DNA from: a virus | DNA length: 36,528 bases | Strand: one strand, 5' to 3' | Virus record (IMG/VR): IMGVR_UViG_3300031885_000059 | Span: 1-36,528 of that record | Notes under the pieces: model-generated | Database searches by the model: none | Seen by the model: the letters and a program-made list of their open reading frames with translations, nothing else | Told to the model about the DNA's origin: nothing | In this document: in pieces, positions 15,319 to 22,485 of the stretch | Position numbering within the stretch: position 1 is the stretch's first letter | How the letters are laid out: every line of letters starts with the position of its first letter | Translations under genes and position numbers: made by a program

Positions 15319-16016
15319 GCGGCCACCACGACGACCCGGCCGGCTCTGACCGTCCGCTTGAGGCCATAGCGCTCATAGTAGTCGCCGACGTCGGGCGGCA
15401 CAGTCTTGTAGCTCCGCGTCTTGGGTGCCCGCAGCAACGCCTCGACAGCCGGACGCCTGAGCTCCGCTGGGTCCACCCGCCAGCAGTTGCGCCGCTTGTC
15501 GAACTGCCCCCTCAGAGTGCCGGCGGCGAGGAGCAGCCGCACCCGATGGTACGGGCAGCGGTACTCCTTAGCGATCTCAGCCGCCGACAGGTAGCCCTGC
15601 ATCGTGCGGGCTTTCAGCCCCAGGCCCTTGCTACCCAGCTTTGACCGGACGGCGCTCACAGGCCGATGCAGATGATGCCCTATCGCCTTCAGCGTCTTGT
15701 TGCCAGCGTGCTCCAGGAGGTAGGCAACCTCGGTCTCGGTCCAGTCCAGGTTCCGCAAGCTCACACGGGACGGCTCGACGCCGGTCGCCAGCCAGGCGCG
15801 GGCCATACCGTGGAAATACTCCAGGACCCGGCTCGATGGTGGCCAATCCACGTGGCCCTTCTTCAGATGGCTGTAGGTCGCATCCCGACACGGCAGAGCG
15901 CCGGTTAGCTCGGCTGCCGCACGGCGAAGACCTTCCAGGACGGCCTCACGAGTCCAGTAGCGCCTGTTCCCAAAAGGCGATCCCTGCCAGCGCGGCGATC
16001 TCACGCCGTCAGTCAC
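15315..16016 (-). CDS. DNA-binding protein with several HTH segments
   Basis: 233 residues from GTG 16016 (GTGA overlap with the methyltransferase stop). WTETEVAYLLEHAGNKTLKAIGHHL (about 91-115) is Myb/HTH-like, followed by GYLSAAEIAKEYRCPYHRVRLLL (about 140-162), an excisionase/MerR-like HTH with RRNCWRVDPAEL wing text. The N-terminal part (YWTREAVLEGLRRAAAEL) resembles a DNA-end or nuclease-associated helical repeat. It is a sequence-specific DNA-binding protein by appearance; its target is unknown. Confidence 0.78.
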   Translation of the reverse strand: MTDGVRSPRWQGSPFGNRRYWTREAVLEGLRRAAAELTGALPCRDATYSHLKKGHVDWPPSSRVLEYFHGMARAWLATGVEPSRVSLRNLDWTETEVAYLLEHAGNKTLKAIGHHLHRPVSAVRSKLGSKGLGLKARTMQGYLSAAEIAKEYRCPYHRVRLLLAAGTLRGQFDKRRNCWRVDPAELRRPAVEALLRAPKTRSYKTVPPDVGDYYERYGLKRTVRAGRVVVVAA

Positions 16017-16783
16017 AGCATCGACTCCTGTGTCGCCCCCCCCCCAGCGAGCGGCAACACGGCCTGGCTGAGGCGCTGCACGGCCATCTCGCAGTACTGC
16101 TCCTCGAGCTCGATGCCAATGGCGCGACGGCCCAGGTCCTTGGCTGCGCGGAGGGTGGTACCGGAGCCGCTGAAGGGGTCAAGGACGATATCGTCCTGCA
16201 CTGTGAAGAAGCGGACGAGCTTCCGCATCAGGGCTTCCGGCTTCTGCGTCGGGTGGGGCACCGCCTCTTTCATGTGCGGGCAGATCCGCGAGCTGTCAAG
16301 GCAGTCAGGGAGGTAATCCCACTCGCCGACGCGCTTACTCTGGTCGTGCGCCAGCCAGAACCACGGCTCCCAACGGCGGGCGATCCCGTGGCCAGACACG
16401 CCGCTCCCGTTCGGCTTGTACCAAACGCCCACGTGCCGGATATCCAGTCCGGCCTCCCAGCAGGCGTCAACAAACTCCTGCATGCGCCACCATTCAGACG
16501 CCCAGAAGCAGACGGAGTAGCCCTTGGCCGGAGGACAGAGCGTGAGCCCATCGATGGCCAGGGTGACTGCCTCAGGAGAAGTCAGGGCGACTGCCCCCCG
16601 ATAGCGGCCGGCCGGCGCGTGAGGCGCCTGCCCTCTCTGCCGGCGCTTCCTGAAGTCAACTCCCACGCCGTAGTCCGGGTCTGTGATGATCACGTCCGCC
16701 TGCAAGGAGGACAGGATGTCACGACAATCGCCGTGATACAGCACAATCCGCCCGTCCTCAGAGGTCCAGTACGGCTCAGGCAC
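16013..16783 (-). CDS. Site-specific DNA methyltransferase (N4/N6 type)
   Basis: 256 residues from GTG 16783, with GGAGG 6 nt upstream and an 8-nt overlap with the preceding gene. The catalytic motif is TDPDYGVG (34-41), where most relatives have DPPY. HPTQKPEAL (177-185) and DPFSGSGTT (202-210) follow, the order of beta-group enzymes. It would methylate adenine or cytosine amino groups, likely protecting phage DNA. No restriction enzyme is nearby. A run of ten G residues (16036-16045) sits close to the 3' end. Confidence 0.9.
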   Translation of the reverse strand: MPEPYWTSEDGRIVLYHGDCRDILSSLQADVIITDPDYGVGVDFRKRRQRGQAPHAPAGRYRGAVALTSPEAVTLAIDGLTLCPPAKGYSVCFWASEWWRMQEFVDACWEAGLDIRHVGVWYKPNGSGVSGHGIARRWEPWFWLAHDQSKRVGEWDYLPDCLDSSRICPHMKEAVPHPTQKPEALMRKLVRFFTVQDDIVLDPFSGSGTTLRAAKDLGRRAIGIELEEQYCEMAVQRLSQAVLPLAGGGATQESML

Positions 16784-17504
16784 TCCTCGCCTCCAAACGC
16801 GCCAGCCGTCCGGCGCAAGAGCCAAGAGGCCGCCGCAGGCAGGCCGCTATCGCCGCCAGGGGTCTGCCCTCCTCCCTCAGAGAGAGGAGCTGACCGTCTT
16901 CCTGCGGAGAGAAGCGCACGGGCCGCTTTCCCTTCTTGCTCCACTGGTAGGGAGGTACAAAGCCGCGCAGGTCCGCCTCCCTCACGAGCCAGTTGCCGCG
17001 CCGGACCGCCGGTAGTAAGCCTCGATGAATCCAAGCGTTGACGGCTGAGTGCCCAACACACAATCGAGTCGCGACCTGGCCCGTCGTGAGGAAGCGTGCG
17101 CCGTTCCGTAGGTCTGCGACCCACGACCTGAGCGCCGGCTCGACTGCCGCTGGGCTCCACAGGTGCCAGTAGCGTTCGTCCTCCAGGAAGCAGACGAGCG
17201 CGTCCTCCGTCACGTACCACGTCCGGTTCGGGCCTGCTCGTTGGCCACGCCGCCCCTTCAGGTAGCCGGCCCCTATCCACCAGGCCACGGTCTTGCTGCA
17301 GCGGACGCCTAGCTTCCTCGCCACCGTGCGGGCTGTCAGCAGCAGCCTCCTCCGTGGCGCTATGTGGTGACGTTTCCTAACCACCTGGACGGCGACAGCG
17401 CTGCAGCCCAGGGACTCGCCGATCTTCCGGTCCGTCCAGCCGCGGGCGAGCAGCTCCTCCAGCCGCAGCAGGTCTTCGGCGCTCCACTTCCACCGGCTCC
17501 TCAT
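16776..17504 (-). CDS. Multi-HTH DNA-binding protein
   Basis: 242 residues. Successive helix-turn-helix segments: residues 5-47 (WSAEDLLRLEELLARG, then KIGESLGCSAVAV), 55-90 (LTARTVARKLGVRCSKTVAWWI), 138-175 (FLTTGQVATRLCVGHSAVNAWI) and 200-235 (RFSPQEDGQLLSLREEG). Alternating Myb/SANT-like and MerR/excisionase-like units suggest it reads a long DNA site. Its start overlaps the preceding stop (ATGA). It precedes the methyltransferase in one operon. Confidence 0.82.
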   Translation of the reverse strand: MRSRWKWSAEDLLRLEELLARGWTDRKIGESLGCSAVAVQVVRKRHHIAPRRRLLLTARTVARKLGVRCSKTVAWWIGAGYLKGRRGQRAGPNRTWYVTEDALVCFLEDERYWHLWSPAAVEPALRSWVADLRNGARFLTTGQVATRLCVGHSAVNAWIHRGLLPAVRRGNWLVREADLRGFVPPYQWSKKGKRPVRFSPQEDGQLLSLREEGRPLAAIAACLRRPLGSCAGRLARLEARSA

Positions 17505-17776
17505 GCCGACCTCTCCCCCCGCGTATTTCTCGCAAGCCGCCGCAGGAGCAGCGCGGCGTTCATCGGCCCCTCGGCACGCCTTTCCAACTCTCGAAGTCCG
17601 CGGCGCAGGAAGTCGTACAGCTCCTCATCAGTAAGGGTTCCGAGCGCCTTCTTCTGCCGGTAGGGCCCGGGCCACTGTTCCCAGACGATCTCGAGCGAGC
17701 CGCGCATCGCCGCAGGGATCGGGCGCAGCATCTCTTCCTCGAGGTCCCGCCAGTTAAGGCCGTCTTCGTCTCGCAT
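17501..17776 (-). CDS. Hypothetical helical protein
   Basis: 91 residues, starting MRDEDGLNWRDLEEE. Acidic and helical with PIPAAMRGSLEIVWEQWPGPYRQ and LTDEELYDFLRRGLRELE. It overlaps the upstream gene by 23 nt and the downstream gene by 4 nt. Not recognised. Confidence 0.7.
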   Translation of the reverse strand: MRDEDGLNWRDLEEEMLRPIPAAMRGSLEIVWEQWPGPYRQKKALGTLTDEELYDFLRRGLRELERRAEGPMNAALLLRRLARNTRGERSA

Positions 17777-18044
17777 ATCCGATCGCCGGCTCGCCAAGGT
17801 AGCCCTGCTCGCCACCTGTGGCAGCCAATCGCGCAAAGGCGTTCTGCCGCTCTGCCCGCCGTTCGGCAAGGGCAGATAGGTGAACACGGCGCAGCCAGGC
17901 GCCCCAGGCCCGGCTTCTACGCCTCGGACTTCGCTTCGGAGGTGGGTCATGACGCCGGGCCCAGGCTATCGCCGGGGCGTAGCCGTCTGGCGGCTCCGTG
18001 AAGAGGGAGCGGGGCTGGCCATACTCGGGCGGGTCCGAGGTCAC
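17754..18044 (-). CDS. Hypothetical basic protein
   Basis: 96 residues from GTG 18044, chosen because GGAGG lies 9 nt upstream and the gap to the previous stop is 4 nt. Arg- and Ala-rich, with HLSALAERRAERQNAFARLA forming a possible helix. The composition resembles a chance frame, so support is mainly the fit between neighbours. Confidence 0.5.
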   Translation of the reverse strand: MTSDPPEYGQPRSLFTEPPDGYAPAIAWARRHDPPPKRSPRRRSRAWGAWLRRVHLSALAERRAERQNAFARLAATGGEQGYLGEPAIGYARRRRP

Positions 18045-18048
18045 GGCG

Positions 18049-18348
18049 TCATTCCTCCGTCCATGAACGCCGGCGAATCGCCGCCAATTCTTCTTCCGTG
18101 TACTGTCGGCCCATGTCGGCCTCATCAGTCGCACAGAAGACGCAAGCCCCATCGCCCGCTATGACGCCCCGGCCACAGAGACAGGCCTTATCGCCTCCGT
18201 CCATGAGAATCCCCAGCGCCGTACGCGAGACGTGGTACTTAGCCTGCAGCCGCTCTTGCCAATCGGGATCTCGCCGCCGATAGAGGAGCGCGGCCTCGGC
18301 CTGCTCGTTCTCCGCCCTAGTCCTCACGCGGACCAGGGCCCAGATCAC
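18049..18348 (-). CDS. Zinc-finger protein downstream of the tRNA
   Basis: About 99 residues from GTG 18348, the first plausible start after the tRNA. The frame is open further upstream but there runs through the tRNA. CLCGRGVIAGDGACVFC gives two CxxC-type pairs. The text before it (WQERLQAKYHVSRTALGILM) is HTH-like. The C-terminus is YTEEELAAIRRRSW. Its ribosome-binding site is weak, so the start is uncertain. Confidence 0.6.
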   Translation of the reverse strand: MIWALVRVRTRAENEQAEAALLYRRRDPDWQERLQAKYHVSRTALGILMDGGDKACLCGRGVIAGDGACVFCATDEADMGRQYTEEELAAIRRRSWTEE

Positions 18349-18389
18349 AAGCGCCCTGGTGCTGAACTCCCACGTCGTCTCGCCATTAT

Positions 18390-18464
18390 TGGTAGCGGCG
18401 GGAGGAGTCGAACCTCCGACCTTCGGGTTATGAGCCCGACGAGCTGCCACTGCTCCACGCCGCG
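18390..18464 (-). tRNA. tRNA-Met(CAT), initiator type
   Basis: 75 nt including an encoded CCA. 5' arm CGCGGCG, D-stem GAGC/GCTC, anticodon arm TCGGG-CTCATAA-CCCGA, variable AGGTC, T-arm GGAGG-TTCGACT-CCTCC, 3' arm CGCCGCT, discriminator A. Three consecutive G-C pairs next to the anticodon loop and the unpaired C1-U72 are hallmarks of initiator tRNA, rather than elongator Met or the CAT-anticodon tRNA-Ile2. It should supply formyl-Met for translation initiation. Confidence 0.92.
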
Positions 18465-18475
18465 TCGCCGCTACC
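18391..18475. repeat. Perfect 10-bp inverted repeat around the tRNA
   Basis: GGTAGCGGCG (18391-18400, covering the tRNA 3' acceptor strand and CCA bases) is the exact reverse complement of CGCCGCTACC (18466-18475), one base outside the tRNA 5' end. In the transcript the 5' flank could pair with the acceptor 3' strand and compete with the 6-bp acceptor stem. Bases 18476-18584 upstream are otherwise without a recognised feature. Confidence 0.85.
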
Positions 18476-18584
18476 TTCTGTCCCAGGCTCCTTCTGCGCT
18501 CCCTGGCAGGTGTGGGCGGCGGAGGCGGCGGGGGGCGGCGGGCGCTCTCCGGAAATGGCTTCTCCCCACCTTTCACTATCCTGC

Positions 18585-19229
18585 TCATGGCTGGCACCCC
18601 GGCCACGGCTGCCACGTCTCGCCCGCGCGCTGAAAGATGATGTAGGCTGCCTGGTAGTCGATCGGGTCGTCTAGCACGAGCTGCTGCCAAGTCCAGCCCT
18701 CAGTCTCCATGAAGAATCCCTCCCATGTTTGGCGGTCGATTTGGAGCCGGCCTGCCTGGGCCCTGGTCAGGTCGTACGTGGCCGGGTCAGCCCCGTGGGT
18801 TGACTCGCACCCCTCTACAACCCAGAGGTTCGCCCACTCTTCAGGAGGCCAGTACCATTTGGCCGCCCAGTCCGCTGGGGGTCCGCCGAGCGAGACACTT
18901 CCTCCAAGGTCTTCCAGGCCAGCACCTGGGGAAGGGTCAGGCATCCCTTGTGAATCTCTCGGTTTAGCCTCCTGATCTGCAGGGGACTCCAATTTTCGAG
19001 CGCCCGGAGATTCGGGCCTCTCCGCCTGAGCGCTCGCATCTCCTGGCGGCTCAGGAGCCGGTGCCGGCGTGGCCTCCCATTGCGGAGCCGGCTCAACAGC
19101 CAGGACACCGCACACGAGAGAATCAACACACTCAAGCCGTACAGGATCGCCGTGGCTATCACCCCCTCTCAGGTACACCCCGGCCGCTACGACTAGCGCT
19201 AAGGCGGCCAGGGTTACTGCCCACCTCAA
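18585..19229 (-). CDS. Secreted/anchored lysozyme-like (SLT/Rpf-like) protein
   Basis: 214 residues from TTG 19229. Residues 4-20 form a signal peptide or membrane anchor (AVTLAALALVVAAGVYL). Residues 45-115 are a Pro/Ala/Glu-rich linker. Residues 120-214 resemble lytic transglycosylase or Rpf-type domains: VVEGCESTHG with presumed catalytic Glu142, GRLQI at 160-164 and a DYQAAYIIFQRAGETWQPWPGC ending typical of these folds (quoted in part). It likely cuts peptidoglycan at lysis or entry. The linker DNA encodes a second ORF in another frame. Confidence 0.8.
   Translation of the reverse strand: MRWAVTLAALALVVAAGVYLRGGDSHGDPVRLECVDSLVCGVLAVEPAPQWEATPAPAPEPPGDASAQAERPESPGARKLESPADQEAKPRDSQGMPDPSPGAGLEDLGGSVSLGGPPADWAAKWYWPPEEWANLWVVEGCESTHGADPATYDLTRAQAGRLQIDRQTWEGFFMETEGWTWQQLVLDDPIDYQAAYIIFQRAGETWQPWPGCQP
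18815..19162 (-). CDS. Nested membrane-protein ORF within the lysozyme gene
   Basis: 115 residues from GTG 19162, overlapping the upstream stop (GTGA). The N-terminus is a transmembrane helix (IATAILYGLSVLILSCAVSWLL) followed by basic residues and helical text (ALENWSPLQIRRLNREIHKGC). It lies wholly inside the lysozyme-like gene in a different frame, over that protein's low-complexity linker. A holin or spanin-like lysis partner is possible by position; no family is recognised. Confidence 0.5.
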   Translation of the reverse strand: MIATAILYGLSVLILSCAVSWLLSRLRNGRPRRHRLLSRQEMRALRRRGPNLRALENWSPLQIRRLNREIHKGCLTLPQVLAWKTLEEVSRSADPQRTGRPNGTGLLKSGRTSGL

Positions 19230-19482
19230 GCACCCTGCTTCCTACTGGACCCGCTCCGGCGGGGACCGATGATTGAGAGCATTGCAGCCTCCCTTCAGCT
19301 TTCGCGGCCCCAACGAGCCCTTCGGCCTTGAGGACAGCCTCAATGACCGCCCAGTGCCGCGCGCACAGCGAGGCAAGCTTCCTCTGGCTGTACGCACGAC
19401 GGTTCCGAATGTAGATGTCAACCACGACCTTGCCCTCGATGGGCGTGCCGCAGAGAACGCAGATGGAGACGGGCCGCGGCAT
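19159..19482 (-). CDS. Small zinc-binding-type protein
   Basis: 107 residues, start 1 nt after the DUF5131 stop. It begins PRPVSICVLCGTPIEGK and later LASLCARHW, so CxxC and CxxH form a plausible treble-clef zinc site. A helical segment follows (VIEAVLKAEGLVGAAKAEG), and the last 35 residues are low complexity and overlap the lysozyme gene by 71 nt. Not recognised. Confidence 0.65.
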   Translation of the reverse strand: MPRPVSICVLCGTPIEGKVVVDIYIRNRRAYSQRKLASLCARHWAVIEAVLKAEGLVGAAKAEGRLQCSQSSVPAGAGPVGSRVLEVGSNPGRLSASRSGRGVPERG

Positions 19483-19483
19483 G

Positions 19484-20434
19484 TCAGGCCCTCGCTTCCT
19501 GTGGTATTTCTCTTGGCCAATCACCCGGCGGCCACTCCGACGGGTCGCCGGCGCGGGTCCGTCGGCCCAGGTTGACCGTAGCCCAGGCCGTCCCAAACTG
19601 CTTAACGAACGCTGACACACGAGCCTCGCGACACTGGGCCACGGCTTCAGCGAGCCAGGCAGGGTCGCAAGGGCGGGCGCCGGCACCCGATTCACCGCCG
19701 GCAATCAACCAGCGCAGCCCTGGCCGACCGGCAGTGGAGATCTCGCCCGCTCCGCCACACTCCGGGCACGTGGTCTCACCGTCGCCGTGCATGCACTCGC
19801 CACATGCCTGGCAGATATCGTCGATGCAGGTGAGCAAGCTCCCGCTGCCGTCGCAGCGCAGGCAGGTGCCCGAGTCGTCTTCGGGCAGGGACCGCAGCCA
19901 GGGGGAGAAGTCGACGGCCTCCAGGGCAGGTTCGTAGGAAGCGAAGTGCAGCGCCGCCGGTATGCTCAACAGCTCGGGTAGGCGCTTGGCGGCCATCGCC
20001 TTGTTCTCGACGGTCACGCCCAGCCACGCATTGGGCAACGGGAAGCCGAGAGCTTGCCAGAGCGGCATCCGAAGGTCATGGCGATTCAGCGGGAGCGGAG
20101 GTCGCGGCTTCAGTAGCTCTTGGGGGCGCTTCGTCAACAGCAGGTAGGTATGCTGCGGAGTCTGTCTGATAACTGACACAACCTCCTCAAGAAATGAGAC
20201 GGGCACGCTCTCGTGGAACAGATCTCCCATCGGCGCCAGGAAGACGCGCTGCCGGCCGCGCCAGGTAAAAGGCTCGTTGAGCTTCTCCGGGTGAATCACG
20301 ACGACGTGAGGTTTCCGCCTCATCCGCCTGAGCATCGCCGCACCCCAGCAACGCTGGCAGCCAGCGCTCACCGGCGTGCAGCCAGAGACCACGCCGTACG
20401 TCCGGGTAGCCCACTCTATGCCGGTCTCAGGCAT
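19484..20434 (-). CDS. DUF5131 (phage Gp37/Gp68 family) protein
   Basis: 316 residues. It opens TGIEWATRTYGVVSGCTPVS, the family signature; its cysteines form CX6CX2C (residues 19, 26, 29), a spacing compatible with an iron-sulfur cluster. FLAPMGDLFHESVP, LLTKRPQ, WLGVTVEN and the C-terminal WLIAGGESGAGARPC are further family motifs. A zinc-ribbon-like insert with three CxxC pairs (CLRCDGSG, CQACGEC, CPECGGAG) lies at about 190-225. The family's reaction is unproven. The start overlaps the upstream stop by 8 nt (ATGCCTGA). Confidence 0.88.
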   Translation of the reverse strand: MPETGIEWATRTYGVVSGCTPVSAGCQRCWGAAMLRRMRRKPHVVVIHPEKLNEPFTWRGRQRVFLAPMGDLFHESVPVSFLEEVVSVIRQTPQHTYLLLTKRPQELLKPRPPLPLNRHDLRMPLWQALGFPLPNAWLGVTVENKAMAAKRLPELLSIPAALHFASYEPALEAVDFSPWLRSLPEDDSGTCLRCDGSGSLLTCIDDICQACGECMHGDGETTCPECGGAGEISTAGRPGLRWLIAGGESGAGARPCDPAWLAEAVAQCREARVSAFVKQFGTAWATVNLGRRTRAGDPSEWPPGDWPREIPQEARA

Positions 20435-20732
20435 GGCCAACAACTACCAGCTTGATTGGCACCACGCTAAGCAGCACGAAGCCCTGGGGAATACACTCAC
20501 ACCCAATATGGAGGATTTGGACCAGACAGGTTTCGCCGGTATAGCCAGGCTCATCCTCGCGGTAGTCTTTCGCCTCCTCGCCGTACTCAGCCACGGTCGG
20601 GACATACTCACGCAGGAGCAGTAGGTCTCCCACCTCGAAACCTCTGTCGTCCCGCCGGAACTCGGCCAGCTTGTCCGCGTCCTTCACCGCCTGGAATGAG
20701 ATTGGCCAACTCTTCACTTCATGTACTCTCAT
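20427..20732 (-). CDS. DUF3850/ASCH-like protein
   Basis: 101 residues. MRVHEVKSWPISFQAVKDADKLAEFRRDDR-type opening, then FEVGDLLLLREYVP, GYTGE and GFVLLSV match DUF3850, a PUA/ASCH-like RNA-binding fold (motif stretches shown in part). It overlaps its upstream neighbour by 14 nt. Such proteins are common phage accessories with unknown targets. Confidence 0.88.
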   Translation of the reverse strand: MRVHEVKSWPISFQAVKDADKLAEFRRDDRGFEVGDLLLLREYVPTVAEYGEEAKDYREDEPGYTGETCLVQILHIGCECIPQGFVLLSVVPIKLVVVGHA

Positions 20733-21042
20733 TGGGTCCTCCCGGCGCCGGCTCCGGTTGCGCTGCCGCCTCCAACGCCTCCAGAAACGGCACGCAGTCC
20801 ACGTGTTCCTCCGCCTTCCCGCCGCAGAAGTGGTGCAACGCCTCGCTGTACTTTGCGCTCGACGTCAGCCACCAGCTCGGCTGGCCGGTCGCGCGCTCGA
20901 TCTCAACGAGCGCGAAGTCCCGTCGGCCGTCGGACCGCCGAATCCAGCCGTACACGACAACGTGCTCCTCGCCCACCACGCCGCGATCCCACTCAACGCC
21001 GAGGGTCTCGGTAAGGAGCCGCAGCAGCGTCTCAGCATCCAT
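20719..21042 (-). CDS. Hypothetical protein
   Basis: 107 residues, 3 nt after the preceding stop. Alpha-beta text (TLGVEWDRGVV..., FALVEIERATGQPSWWLTSS) with a Pro-rich tail. Not recognised. Confidence 0.72.
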   Translation of the reverse strand: MDAETLLRLLTETLGVEWDRGVVGEEHVVVYGWIRRSDGRRDFALVEIERATGQPSWWLTSSAKYSEALHHFCGGKAEEHVDCVPFLEALEAAAQPEPAPGGPNEST

Positions 21043-21045
21043 CGC

Positions 21046-21411
21046 TCACCACTCTCTCCCGAATCGCAGGTCCCTCAGCCTCGCGACATCGTTCTCGCGC
21101 GACTCGAAGCGCACCAAACCGTGGCGCCAAAGCAGGCCGACGGTGCCCCACAGGAGCAGCCATCCACCATGGCCGACAACGTGAACCGCCCACAGAGGCA
21201 GCGGCCAGACAGCGCGCCACGCCCGCAGAGACGGGTCGTGGTAGACCGGCAGGTATCCGTGGTCGCCCCATCGGACCCTGTTGCGGAGCCGCCAAGAATC
21301 CGAGAGCCAGATCACCGCCGGCCCGTTGCCCAACCACAGCGGGAGCACCGGCAGCGTTGTCGCCACGCCCGGGTTCGTCAGCCTTCGCAGCCAGGCCCTG
21401 AGCTTTGTCAC
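21046..21411 (-). CDS. Hypothetical membrane-associated protein
   Basis: 121 residues from GTG 21411 (GTGA overlap). Tryptophan-rich, with hydrophobic segments TLPVLPLWLG...VIWL (about 19-36) and AVHVVGHGGWLLLWGTVGLL (about 74-93), the second long enough to span a membrane. Not recognised. Confidence 0.7.
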   Translation of the reverse strand: MTKLRAWLRRLTNPGVATTLPVLPLWLGNGPAVIWLSDSWRLRNRVRWGDHGYLPVYHDPSLRAWRAVWPLPLWAVHVVGHGGWLLLWGTVGLLWRHGLVRFESRENDVARLRDLRFGREW

Positions 21412-21809
21412 AGCACCCCCAGCTCGACAGCCACGAGCCTGCCGTCCTTGTAGATTAGGTCGAGCGCATGGCCGAGCTGGTCAAGGGCGTCAATGGGTAT
21501 CCCGTCGACGTCCACGACGTCGTAGGTCGGCGTCTCAAGACTGGCCGCGATACGGCGCGGGCTGCCGTGGCGGTAGCAGTACCAGCCGTCCCTCCGAAAC
21601 AACATGGGCGCTGGACGATGACCTACAGCGCAGTACGGTACCTGGGCGCCCCGTGCTATCTCACCAGGCGTGAAGGCCAACAACTCCGGATGCTTCCGCA
21701 GGAGCCACAGGACCATCGGGTTGCGGAGGCCGTAGGCACCAAGGAACGTGGCGACAGCATCGGGCTCCCAATTCCGCAACGGGTCCGTGCGGCTACCACG
21801 AATCGTCAT
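21408..21809 (-). CDS. Hypothetical protein
   Basis: 133 residues from ATG 21809 (ATGA overlap with the ASCH-like gene). It includes FLGAYGLRNPMVLWLLRKHPELLAF (partly helical), FTPGEIARGAQVPYC, which reads like a wHTH-type helix, and a C-terminal beta segment LIYKDGRLVAVELGVL. Not recognised. Confidence 0.72.
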   Translation of the reverse strand: MTIRGSRTDPLRNWEPDAVATFLGAYGLRNPMVLWLLRKHPELLAFTPGEIARGAQVPYCAVGHRPAPMLFRRDGWYCYRHGSPRRIAASLETPTYDVVDVDGIPIDALDQLGHALDLIYKDGRLVAVELGVL

Positions 21810-22102
21810 GACGCACACCTCGGACAGCGCTCCGCCGGCTCAAGCCAGAGCACGGCCAGCGGACCGCTGTATGAGTCCGGCACATCCCAGGACGGGTCGG
21901 CGCGCAGAGCGTCGGTGGTCGTCATCTCCATGCGGGTCACGCGCACGTGGCCGATGTGCGCCTGAAAGCGCCCCGGCTGGACCGGGTACAGGCCGCCCAC
22001 GCGATATGCCAGGCCGTGCCCATTCCTGTGCAGCAGCGGGCGGCAGGTCGCTTCAACCTCGCCACCGAGAACGGCTCGGGCAATGTCAGCGCCGAAGATC
22101 AT
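21806..22102 (-). CDS. ASCH-domain-like small protein
   Basis: 98 residues starting MIFGADIARAVLGGEVEATCRPLL. GLAYRVGGLYPVQPGRFQAH followed by IGHVRVTRMEM is the PUA/ASCH pattern (basic groove formed by xxRP and YRVG...VQPGR). A CPRC pair ends the chain. RNA or modified-nucleoside binding is typical of the fold. Confidence 0.78.
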   Translation of the reverse strand: MIFGADIARAVLGGEVEATCRPLLHRNGHGLAYRVGGLYPVQPGRFQAHIGHVRVTRMEMTTTDALRADPSWDVPDSYSGPLAVLWLEPAERCPRCAS

Positions 22103-22113
22103 CTGGCCACCCT

Positions 22114-22485
22114 CTAGACCTCGCGGGCTTCGCCGTCCCACCAGCCAGGATCGCTGCTTCTACTCTTCGGTAGGACTACCTGACAGCGACGCGAACAACG
22201 TGCGCGCACGTCCATGCACGACCAGGCCCTCGCCGGCCAAACCGTCAGCCGAAGTCCGCACCTCAACGTCAGCTCGAACAACTCTGCAATCGGTGGGACC
22301 TCGCCCCAGAAGGTCTTGAGACGCTCAGCCAGGCCCTCGCCGATGGCTGCCAATTTGACGACATCCACGACCTCGTGGAGTATGCCCTCGTGGACCTGGG
22401 TTCCGCCGAGCTCGCGCATTAGTAGCTCAGGTGTCCACTCGACCCCGCGAACGAACTCCGCGTCAACCAGTTGCCGGCGCTTCAT
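22114..22485 (-). CDS. Hypothetical protein
   Basis: 123 residues from MKRRQLVDAEF. The first 60 residues form likely helices (TPELLMRELGG, ILHEVVDVVKLAAIGEGLAERL). The C-terminus is less regular and Arg/Cys-rich. It overlaps the preceding gene by 23 nt. Not recognised. Confidence 0.68.
   Translation of the reverse strand: MKRRQLVDAEFVRGVEWTPELLMRELGGTQVHEGILHEVVDVVKLAAIGEGLAERLKTFWGEVPPIAELFELTLRCGLRLTVWPARAWSCMDVRARCSRRCQVVLPKSRSSDPGWWDGEAREV

Noticed and set aside
15641-17041. Plus-strand ORF of 466 codons
   Set aside because: Antisense to the methyltransferase and HTH genes, with Pro/Arg/Ala-rich text and no domain.
18391-18475. tRNA repeat as an integration (att) site
   Set aside because: The repeat is inverted, not direct, and no integrase is visible in the window.
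18349-18588. Upstream extension of the zinc-finger gene starting at ATG 18588 (ATGA overlap)
   Set aside because: The frame would run through the tRNA and through a poly-proline stretch; the tRNA is well supported, so the extension is taken as chance.
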